Translations under genes and position numbers: made by a program | Notes under the pieces: model-generated | The model's input: the letters and a program-made list of their open reading frames with translations, nothing else | Database searches by the model: none | What the model was told of the DNA's origin: nothing | In this document: in pieces, positions 10,416 to 20,900 of the stretch | Layout: the number at the start of each line of letters is the position of its first letter | Numbering within the stretch: the first letter of the stretch is position 1 | Source: Physella acuta | Lineage: Eukaryota; Mollusca; Gastropoda; Physidae | DNA length: 64,000 nt | Assembly: GCF_028476545.1 (NCBI RefSeq) | Contig: NW_026732579.1 | Location: 114,501 to 178,500 of the forward strand | Direction: 5' to 3'

Positions 10416-13400
10416 ATGGGTAGATCCATTATTGCAGACGAAGGGGTAGAAAAATATATTGGAAAACTTCTAAAAGAAAACAAATGGTTTGTTGGTGTAA
10501 TAATCGGACAGGTACGGAAAGGCTTTTTTTGGTAATCTATCGTTTTGGGTACGTAAAATCGCCCGCGGCTATTTATGTACGAAAACGTTACCTCATTGTC
10601 AAGGCTTTAATAGAAGTATATTGTCATACTTTTGTGTCAAATATTATAGATAAATGAATAATAAACCTAAATCAATGGCTAAATATATCGATATAGGCCA
10701 GAAATTAACTTTAAACAGCAGTGTCTGAGAGCAAGATTTGCTATATAAACAGCAGCCATTTGTAAAATAGAGTGGCTTCCCCCTGAATCTGGCGCTAAAA
10801 GCTTATAAAAATAAAACTTAGACAAGATGGCTGTTATAGTAAAAGAGCATGGTTGCATCTGTTGGAAACATCGCTAGTCTTCATTTATTACGGAAAAGTT
10901 TTAATTCAATTGTTTAAAAACAGGTACATAAATGAATCAAGGAAACATTTTTGAATTTTTTAATACATAAATCCTCCTCAAAATGTGAAATAATTATTAA
11001 AATTTAAGGAGTCACCTGTTTTTCACATTACAAATTGCGGGCGATTTTACGTACCCAAAACGATAGATTACCCTTTTTTTTTTTTATTAATTTTTTTAGG
11101 CACAACACATTTCTTAGAATTAGTTGAGTAGATCAATATAGGATCTAGATTTAGATCTAGATCTACTAGATTTAGTCTTCTTACTTTTTCTTAGTCTTCA
11201 ATAAAAATTTGATTTAGTGATAACTGATTACTAATACTAAGGCATACCCTAGTGTGTGTGTAGTAGAAAGTAGAAGATTCTAGCTAGCAGATAGGCTGCC
11301 AGAGGAGTAGAGTAGATGTAGATCTAGAATCTAGAAGATCTTCGGAAAATGCAAAACAACATTGGCAAAAAATTGTGAGTCATAAGCATACATGATAGTG
11401 CAGTAACAGTAGCTTACTTGAATACCATGTTAAATTACAAGACACTTTTTTTATTTCACTGTTTTTTATTATGGCCGTATTATGCTGGGTTTTTTTTTAA
11501 ATGTGCGAGGAAAAAGGTCTTCAACTAAACAAATTGATTTTAGTTGATTGATTACGAGTGTTGTATGTAAATTTAGAATCTAGGTCTAGAAATAATTAAT
11601 ATTGTAGGCCTAATGTTTTTATATTGTTTTAGCTGACAGCCCAGCGTGATTATGTTGTGCACATAGCTCGTACACCAGATCCAGTAGAAGATGAGGTCAG
11701 CGAGGAGAATGGTGATGATGAATCTGGCGACAGCATTAAAACAAAGAAGAAAAATCCAGCTCTTGAGCACCCAGTGTCAATGGATCAGCTTGATGAAAAA
11801 TGGGTGTCTACCCATGCTAAGCAGGTATTATTTTAACTCAGCCCATCTTGCAAAACAATTGAATGAAATGCTGCTCATGTTATTATGGCTTGATGGTCCG
11901 CTTGCATTCAAGTGTTTGTTGAACCTCCAGATTTACTTTCAGTATTATACTATTGTAATTACACAATTATTTCAACATTAATAATCTTCCTAGCATTGTG
12001 AATTATGTTTACAAGATAAGAAAATTTCTGACCATTTGTTTCAGGTTTCTCGAATGCTGCCTGGTGGACTCAGTGTTATTGGTCTCTTTGCAATTGCCCC
12101 ACCAGTGATGTTAAAAAATGCTCAAAGCAAACTTAAACAGGTTTTGTAACATAAAATGCTTTTTAAAATGATTTTTCTTGTTTTATCTAAACTGCTAACC
12201 ATCAAAAAATTCGGATGTTTAATTTTATAAAAAAAAAGTATTTTTTGCTATCTCATCTATTACACTCACTTTATTTTTATTCTGTATCAAGATGCTGCAC
12301 AGTGTTTACAAGCAACTAACTAGAAATTCTGTTCTCACTATTGCTGGGGAAATAACAGAAAGAATTCTTTTACAGATGGACACTTCAAGTAAGAAGTAAG
12401 TTTTTCTGTGTTGTGGATTCTTCTGCTATTTTGTTCTTTAGTGAATAACCAAAGCTTACAAGGCAAACAAAAGTGTAAACTGCCATTTTAGCTCTTCATT
12501 TTGTTCTATTTTTCTACATATAAACACTTCATTGATGCTAGATTGGATTCAATCAATAAATCTACTGAATCTATGTCTAATCTTTCTAATGTTGTTCATT
12601 TTAAAATATCACTTTAATTGCATAGAAACAAAGTGTACATTTTACTAGTAAATAACCGATTAGTTACTTATTTTTACTTTTAGAAATAATTTGAAAATAC
12701 AAACATTTTATGTTCAAATGAGATAATTAGCATTACAAAACAAAAGCTGAAAAATTCAAACCTTTGCACTTAAATTTGTACAAATCTTTTTCTAGGTTGA
12801 CTTGTGTTACTGTTGACGCTGCAGACATAAAGGTGAGATATTTGATTTACTCGTTTGTTGATTTAAAGTTTTTTTTTTACCTTTTACCGGAGGGTTTGAA
12901 AATTCTATCTTTGTTCATTTTATTGTTATCTAAAGCTGTTACATTTTTTATTACATTTTTCTTTAACGTTGGTTGAATATTTATATTTAAAAGCTAGTAT
13001 TATAGTATTCAATCTATTAATTTCTTTGCTGACTGTGCTGTTTCAGAGTGCTATGAGACCAGCTGAATGGAAATATCAAACAGGAGATAGCAAGTGGATT
13101 AAACTCACTTCCCAAATTAACCTTGACATTCCAATTACAGTTCCTGTTGAAAGCAAGTCACAATCACTTTTAAAACAAATTCAGGTAATTATATGCTACC
13201 AATTCTAAAATCAGATATTGCTAAAATCAGACATTATAGGCTACTCCTGCTAATGATGTTCATTACATTTACAATTCTAAAAAGCAACTTTTATGTTGTA
13301 TATTTAAGCTGGGCCTTGTTGAGTTTTGTGATACAGTGAAAAGAAGTATAGTGGTGATAGGTGACTCCATCAGAGATCCATCTGAGCCACTCATTCAAGA

Positions 13401-14700
13401 GAAAAGAGGAAAAGGCGGTAAAGGAAGTAACACTGACTTAAAGCTAACACAAGACGTTGCTATTTATTTACCATTTGTAAGTTTTTAAGTACATAATAAC
13501 TTGTAAGTGTAATTTTTATTAAATTACTCATTAATTAAAAGAACTACTTTGTAATAGAAATTATTTTTATACTAGCTTCGTCCAGAAACCTCATCAGACC
13601 CTGTTACAGTTTCCTCCCAGGCTACAATCAACATGATGGGTACAACAATAGTCCGAGCTTTTGTCTCGGCTAAAGCTACTGTAGGGGATGCTGTTGAGGT
13701 TTGTTGCTCCTTATCACGTTTGCTGTTAATTAAACGTTATGTCAGTCACTTTACTCAACATAAAATAACTGTTATCAGTTTAGTTGGTTAGGATGTGATG
13801 ATTAATTTGATGTTTTTACTTTCAGGCTATTAAGATGGATGTGATCCGTAGTTTGATGGCTCGCTGTGAGCTTTTGTGTGAAGAATTTAATGTTTTTACT
13901 TTCAGGCTATTAAGATGGATGTGATCCGTAGTTTGATGGCTCGCTGTGAACTTTTGTGTGAAGAATTTAATGTGACAGAAGGTAAACAAGGCAGTGATGT
14001 GTACGACCCTCCTGTACGCTTGTTCTGTCAGCTGCCGCACTGTGACGTGCAGGTTTGTGATTACGTCTTTCAGGATGAGAAACAAGAAGAAGTGCGGGAT
14101 AGGATCAAGGAACTGTTGGATGTGGAGGTAGAGGATCTTGAGGAGACGGAGAAAAGTGCAGGTGATTAATTGTATAACAAACACTAGTTGCTCCTCACAC
14201 ATTTGACGGTTCAGGTTTTTTTTTTTTAGCTGACTCATCATTTTTAAAAATAACTTTTATTTAGAAATTTTGTTAGAGCTTCTATTATTTGTTATTAAGT
14301 TTTTGATAGGCTTTAATTGTTTAAATTTTGTTTTACACAAAACTAAACATCAAGGTAGTCCAGAAAAGTTGATTATACTAATATTACCATTTGATCAGCA
14401 GAATAAAATTTGATAAATGTTTTAGCCGATGATGACACCTGGAGCTGCCCCTCCTCATTATCTTGTATGAGCAGTCACCAATCCTTGGTCGTGCCACAGC
14501 CAGATAAGAAAACCATGGCCAAAGCTTATTTAGGTAAAACAATTTGTCCTAAGGCGTGTAGCTTTTAAAATAACCAATGGTGTGTAGCTTTTAAAATAAC
14601 CAATGGTGTGTTGCAAATATTTTCTTGTTCTTCAGGTGCTGCTCTAGTTTGTATGGTTGCTGTTTTGGCCACATGGATCTCTTATTTGTACATTAATTGA
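10416..14700 (+). CDS. ODR4: ODR4 homologue (ER membrane protein, GPCR trafficking)
   Basis: Eleven exons: 10416-10511, 11633-11824, 12045-12140, 12292-12395, 12796-12832, 13047-13184, 13309-13476, 13576-13698, 13906-14161, 14426-14533 and 14636-14700. All have GT/AG borders and consistent phases. They give 460 residues, close to the roughly 454 of human ODR4. The start MGRSIIADEGVEKYIG, the block LDEKWVSTHAKQVSRMLPGG, the motif RPAEWKYQTGDSKW and the C-terminal membrane segment AALVCMVAVLATWISYLYIN correspond to the family in order. ODR4 is a tail-anchored ER protein that, with UFSP2, helps odorant and other GPCRs leave the ER (family knowledge). Exon 9 has two candidate acceptors 80 bp apart. 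Only the second (exon start 13906) keeps the frame; the first reaches a stop at 13922. Intron 1 carries an inverted-repeat element and the 3' UTR a minisatellite. Confidence 0.95.
10531..11072. mobile_element. MITE-like element with 36-bp perfect terminal inverted repeats
   Basis: The left terminus at 10531-10566 begins GGTAATCTATCGTTTTGG. Positions 11037-11072 are its exact reverse complement, ending CCAAAACGATAGATTACC. The 542-bp interior has no open frame of note. T runs lie on both sides, so any target duplication is masked. The element sits 20 bp inside ODR4 intron 1, just after the donor. Superfamily is unknown; the ends do not match hAT (CAGNG) or piggyBac (CCC with TTAA) signatures. 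Confidence 0.8.
13804..13969 (+). repeat. 80-bp tandem duplication of the ODR4 exon-9 splice acceptor
   Basis: Sequence 13804-13883 is repeated at 13884-13963 with very few differences (for example gag versus gaa in the same codon). Each copy includes a pyrimidine tract, a TTTCAG acceptor and the first 60-odd bases of the exon. Because 80 is not divisible by three, using the upstream acceptor shifts the frame into a stop. The near-identity suggests a recent event. Confidence 0.9.
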
Positions 14701-14772
14701 TGCGTGACCCACTTCTGACAGCATTTACTGGGTCAACACCTGGGCATTTACTCACGTCTGTGTGGGGAGAGT

Positions 14773-15098
14773 GTGATGATGTCATTGTAAAACTGTCCTG
14801 CTAAATGTGGAACATAAGATATGAACATTTGTTTCCCATGTGTTGATATCATTGTAAAACTGTCCTGCTAAATGTGGAACATAAGATATGAACATTTGTT
14901 TCCCATGTGATGTCATTGTAAAACTGTCCTGCTAAATGTGGAACATAAGATATGAACATTTGTTTCCCATGTGATGTCATTGTAAAACTGTCCTGCTAAA
15001 TGTGGAACATAAGATATGAACATTTGTTTCCCATGTGATGATATCATTGTAAAACTGTCCTGCTAAATGTGGAACATAAGATGTGAACATTTGTTTCC
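14773..15098 (+). repeat. minisatellite in the ODR4 3' UTR
   Basis: Five copies of a roughly 61-68-bp unit containing 'cattgtaaaactgtcctgc' and 'gaacatttgtttccc' lie between the ODR4 stop and the poly-A signal. They would be part of the mature transcript. Confidence 0.9.
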
Positions 15099-15212
15099 CT
15101 GTCTGTCTGCAGGAGATGTGCCTGTTCAAAGCTGGATATTTTATTTCTGACATTTTTAACAACTGAATGTTTTTGTTTTAAATCAACTCTGGATTTTTTT
15201 TTAGACTCTAGA

Positions 15213-15218
15213 AATAAA
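15213..15218 (+). promoter_or_regulatory. poly-A signal of ODR4
   Basis: An AATAAA hexamer about 515 bp downstream of the ODR4 stop, followed by an A-rich stretch. It is the first canonical signal after the 3' UTR minisatellite, so it probably marks the transcript end (inference). Confidence 0.6.
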
Positions 15219-16847
15219 ACACACTAGTCAAAACAATTAAGTTTTGTCCCTTATTACATCCATTGCACCAGATTGTCTCCCCTGCTCATTAACTTTCTGC
15301 CTTGTGTTTGACATGTTTGTAAACAATTGCAGGTATAAAAAGAAAGTATTTGAATTCAAAACTGGGCTTTGTAATGTTGAGACACCAACCGGTTTGTTCC
15401 ACTTATGTATCTTTAATTATGTTCAGATCTCTTTAGGAAATTTTGGTTCACCAGACATTTTTACAATTCCTACCTAGTGTTTTCTATGGCATCAGCAACT
15501 TAAACTTTACACTGTACAGAATAAGTCTTGGTAACTAATCAAATATTGGAAAAAAACACAAAAGTATTCTTTATAGATAGATTTATTGGGTTTATACATG
15601 CCGAATGAACAAAAACAATCATAACTAATGTGGGACAACAATGAGAAGTTTTAAAATGTTCATGACTAATGAAACCTTGTATTTACGTTGGGGTCAAAGG
15701 GGAGAGAATAAGATTTTTAAAAACAAATTGGCCCTGTGTATACTTAAAACTTAGTTAGGCTATAAATATAATTAATTTATTATTCTTAAACTATATTTGA
15801 TGTCACCTCAGTAGTGGTTTGATTGAAGTAAAAATATGGCTGATATCATGTATACAATAGCATAGGAAATCATTTGAATTTGTTAAATGGTAAATAACCA
15901 TCATCAGAAAAATATACCCTTGGGTTCGTCCTTTGACAGATAGAATTTTTTTTTTCTTATTTTTTAAATAATAGTCGAGGTTAATTAATTTTTCAATTAT
16001 ATTTTTGTATTAACTATTGTAGAATAAATAAATAATATCACTTGTTGAAAAAACTCATGTTAAGACTGGCATAGGTGAGTGAGGGCAAAAGTTTGATTAT
16101 AGTACAACAAAACAACCCTGTCTTTAGGAATGTAAAGAGCCATGTCCCCCCCAGCTACATGTATGTGGTTATGTGTGTATGTGGCGATGTGTAAACATGT
16201 TTCATACAATGATTATTTATGTGTATGACAGTGTGGTTATTATTTGTGTGTGTGTGTATGACAGTGTGATTGTTATTTGTGTGTGTGACAGTGTGGATGT
16301 TTTATCCTGGTGTGCTTTCATTCTGTTCAAGTATTGTGTAGCCGCAGTGCTGTGTTCGAATCTTGTGGAGAACATGGAGGTTGCCTTTAATCACAGCTAG
16401 TCATCTATTGGTTGACAGAACATATTTTTCTATTGGCTCACTAGAGGGAGAAACAGAAAACACTGTGTTAGAAAATCAAAAAGGAAATTAGTTGTTTACT
16501 TAGTAACTGATTTAACCTTACTGGGTACACATTAATTTCACATAACTATGTAAGATTGGGACCAAAGGTTGGGATAGCAATAGCTGCCTTCATAGAGTAA
16601 AAAGTTTATGGAAATCCAGCAAGTTTACTGACTACAAAAATCAGCTGTCTGAGGTCCTAATTTGTTGGCCAGATACTGGACAGATGGCCAGGTACTGAAC
16701 AGATGGCCAAGACACTGAAAAGTGGGGCAGACATTGTGCAGTTGGCCACCTAGAAGGTAATAAATGGAGCCCTCAAGGTTGGTACAAAAGAGACTATCCC
16801 AAAACAACTGGCAATAAGAACGTGACAGATTAAATAAGGATAGGTCA
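15219..16847. other. intergenic spacer, no gene seen
   Basis: AT-rich DNA with short frames only, plus a TGTGTG-rich patch (about 16160-16300). If the copper transporter on the minus strand has a short terminal exon it may lie here or in the next minisatellite, but I could not pick one out. Confidence 0.4.
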
Positions 16848-17832
16848 CACATGGAGAGCTGTAGTTGGTGGCCCATACTCCAGCAGGACAGAGAACTCAG
16901 GAGAGCTGTAGTTGGTGGCCCATACTCCAGCAGGACAGAGAACTCTGGAGAGCTGTAGTTGGTGGCCCATACTCCAGCAGGACAGAGAACTCTGGAGAGC
17001 TGTAGTTGGTGGCCCATACTCCAGCAGGACAGAGAACTCTGGAGAGCTGTAGTTGGTGGCCCATACTCCAGCAGGACAGAGAACTCTGGAGAGCTGTAGT
17101 TGGTGGCCCATACTCCAGCAGGACAGAGAACTCTGGAGAGCTGTAGTTGGTGGCCCATACTCCAGCAGGACAGAGAACTCTGGAGAGCTGTAGTTGGTGG
17201 CCCATACTCCAGCAGGACAGAGAACTCTGGAGAGCTGTAGTTGGTGGCCCATACTCCAGCAGGACAGAGAACTCTGGAGAGCTGTAGTTGGTGGCCCATA
17301 CTCTAGCAGGACAGAGAACTCTGGAGAGCTGTAGTTGGTGGCCCATACTCTAGCAGGACAGAGAACTCTGGAGAGCTGTAGTTGGTGGCCCATACTCCAG
17401 CAGGACAGAGAACTCTGGAGAGCTGTAGTTGGTGGCCCATACTCCAGCAGGACAGAGAACTCTGGAGAGCTGTAGTTGGTGGCCCATACTCCAGCAGGGC
17501 AGAGAACTCTGGAGAGCTGTAGTTGGTGGCCCATACTCCAGCAGGACAGAGAACTCTGGAGAGCTGTAGTTGGTGGCTCATACTCCAGCAGGACAGAGAA
17601 CCCTAGAGATCTGGAGTTAGTGGCCCATACTCCAGCAGGACAGAGAACTCTGGATATCTGGAGTTAGTGGCCCATACTCCAGCAGGACAGAGAACTCTGG
17701 AGATCTGGAGTTAGTGGCCCATACTCCAGCAGGACAGAGAACTCTGGAGATCTGGAGTTAGTGGCCCATACTCCAGCAGGACAGATAACTCTGGAGTTGG
17801 TGGCCCATACTCCAGCAGGACAGAGAGTGTAT
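16848..17832. repeat. 47-bp minisatellite, about 21 copies
   Basis: The unit contains 'gagctgtagttggtggccca' and 'tactccagcaggacagagaa'. Most copies are almost identical; the right-hand copies drift (gatctggagttagtgg). Long minus-strand frames across it repeat the same peptides and are artefacts. Confidence 0.95.
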
Positions 17833-17996
17833 CCGGTGGCACATAAGCCTACTCCAGTAGGAGTGACGGGAAATGATGACAGTAATTGAGTAATTTCTCT
17901 CAAGTTGTAAGCCAAAGTTACAATTATTCCCCCCCCCTGCTACTGTAGCCTAGACACAATACCACAGCTTACCCCCCCCCCCCCCCTCGTGCTTAC

Positions 17997-20900
17997 CTGT
18001 CCCATGTCGTGCTCCAGTTAAACAACAAATATCCGACTATAGCGCCCAGGATGATGGCCGAACACAGCCAGGGGTTTAACGTCATAAAGACCAGCATGAG
18101 CAGAAACATCAGGGACACGGACACGGCGTGAACCAGGGTGGCCAGGAGGTTGTGGAGGGCTGACGTCACAGCTCGTGACCTGGGGAGACAGTCGTGGCCT
18201 CACATTAGTATAGTGACGTCATACACGTTATGAGATTGCTAGGGAACAATATGCTTCAAATCAGTTGCACTATCATCTCACATACAAGCCCACACCAACT
18301 CCTCACATACAAGCCCACATCAACTCCTCACATACAAGCCCACATCAACTCCTCACATACAAGCCCACACCAACTCCTCACATACAAGCCCACACCAACT
18401 CCTCACATACAAGCCCACACCAACTCCTCACATATAAGCCCACACCAACTCCTCACATACAAGCCCACACCAACTCCTCACATACAAACCCACACCAACT
18501 CCTCACCAGTGTTTCTTCCAGACTTTTTTCTCCGGGGGGGGGGGCGCTTGAAATCTTCGGGGGGGCGGTAAACTTTCTTCGGGGGGGCGGACACTGTTAT
18601 AAAATATATAAATTTCATTTCGTTCGGGGGGGCGGTAAAAATTTTTCGGGGGGGCGAAGAGATGCCTGGAAGAAACTCTGCTCCTCACATACAAGCCCGC
18701 ACCAACTCCCTGGAATCTAAGAACATACGAAGTGACCAGACCTGATCCAGAAGAGCGGCCTTGACCTCAGCCGTTTCGTCCCAGCGTTCATGCTCTCAAG
18801 CATAACCGAAAGTAGGAAAACAACAACCGTCATTATAGCTAGACCTGGAAGTAGAACAAAAATATAGTCAGGCACAACAGCTAAAGCTAGAACAAAATAT
18901 AAAGTCAGACAGAACAGCTAAAGCTAGAACAAAATATAAAGTCAACAACAGCTGAAGCTAGAACAAAATATAAAGTCAGACAGAACAGCTAAAGCTAGAA
19001 CAAAATATAAAGTCAGACAGAACAGCTAAAGCTAGAACAAAATATAAAGTCAGACAGAACAGCTAAAGCTAGAACAAAATATAAAGTCAGACACAACAGC
19101 TAAAGCTAGAACAAAATATAAAGTCAGACACAACAGCTAAAGCTAGAACAAAATATAAAGTCAGACACAACAGCTAAAGCTAGAACAAAATATAAAGTCA
19201 GACAGAACAGCTAAAGCTAGAACAAAATATAAAGTCAGACAGAACAGCTAAAGCTAGAACAAAATATAAAGTCAGACACCCCTCTCCCCGTACTATTTTT
19301 TATTTTATCTGATAAAATATTATTTTGAAAGTAAATTGTACGGATTCTCATCCTGGTGCCAACCCCTGAACAGTGTCACCCTTTGGGGACCGCACCCTCC
19401 GCCCCCGACTAGTAACGCCACTGCAAACACGACAGCTAGTGTACGATATAAAATATACAATTACGTGACACATGGGCCTACGTGATATACTCTAATATGG
19501 TCAAGTCACATAAAGACCAAGATTCGAGTTTAAGAAACATTAGGTTCATTGCTAAGCAGCTAAAAAAATATTTAAAAACAACTTTTGGACAAAAGTCTTA
19601 TTCTTAGCTGACGTATATAAATGACGTCACGCGATTTTACATCCACGTCTGCTCCATTCTTATTGCTTGGCAACCATTAATTAAGTGGTCATTAAGTTAG
19701 CGGCCATTAATTAGGCAGCTATTAAGTTAGCAATACTCTTTTAGAGCACTCATTATTCTAAAGAGGGTATGATTACACTGGCTCGGCAATCTTTGAAGTT
19801 TTAAAGCTACATCTCGTATAGGCCGACAGTGTAACTGGTGGGGGGGGGGGGGGCATGCTGTGGTCGCCATGTGTTGGTGGTGATGTGATGTGTAGGTGAT
19901 GTGTATGTGATGTGTAGATGGTGATAAGATGTGTATGTGATGTGTAGATGGTGATAAGATGTGTATGTGATGTGTAGATGGTGATAAGATGTGTATGTGA
20001 TGTGTAGATGGTATTAAGATGTGTATGTGATGTGTAGGTGGTGATAAGATGTGTATGTGATGTGTAGATGGTATTAAGATGTGTATGTGATGTGTAGGTG
20101 GTGATAAGATGTGTATGTGATGTGTAGATGGTATTAAGATGTGTATGTGATGTGTAGGTGGTGATAAGATGTGTATGTGATGTGTAGATGGTATTAAGAT
20201 GTGTATGTGATGTGTAGGTGGTGATAACATATGTAGGTGATGTGTATGTGATGTGTTGATGGTATTCATATGTGTAGATGATGTGTAGGTGGTGATAAGA
20301 TGTTTAGTTGATGATAGGGTTAGGGTTAGGTGTGATGTGTAGGTGGTGTTAAGATGTGTTGGTGGGGCTAAGATGTGTAAGTGATGTGTAGATGGTGTTA
20401 AGATGTGTAGGTGATGTGTTGATGGTGCTAAGATGTGTTGGTGATGTGTTAATGGTGCTAAGATGTGTTGGTGGTGTTTAGGTTGTGACGAGGTTATAAA
20501 AAGTTTACGTACCACCCCACTTATGGTGTATACAAACTTAGAAACCACTTTGTCATACCAAAACAAATATGCCCCGCCCCCTCACCTGGTCAATACGACA
20601 CACACTTGTGTTGATTATAATAGTTTAAGACATTTTTCTTTTCAATGAATTACACAACACAGCAGATGTTCAGTTGCGTTGCTTGTTCAAAAAGTATCAT
20701 CAGACTGTTGCTTTGGTCTTGGCCAAGAAATTAATGCAGCCATTTGTTCAATTTAAACGGTATTGAACGTAATCGCCCACAGCGACATTTATTAACAATT
20801 TGTAAGCCATTTGTAGCATATGATGTGTCAATTCGTTAATTTCAGCACCTGTAAACTGGAGATACTTCACAAAACGAAAACTGAGAATCAAAGGCAGAGT

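Noticed and set aside
13822-14241. 139-codon minus-strand frame opposite ODR4
   Set aside because: It is the antisense shadow of conserved ODR4 exon 9 and its 3' intron; the sense strand is supported by homology and splice phase.
16625-17667. Repeat-protein-like frames of 149-229 codons
   Set aside because: Three different frames of the same 47-bp minisatellite give equally long products, as expected when the unit length is not a multiple of three and the unit lacks stops.
17664-18203. Minus-strand frames with Pro/Arg-rich products over the copper transporter exon
   Set aside because: The alternative frame of the same exon gives three transmembrane helices with Ctr motifs and matching splice phases, so these are shadows.
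20310-20332. Telomere-like TTAGGG repeats
   Set aside because: Only two to three copies inside a GT-rich minisatellite; too short to call an interstitial telomere.
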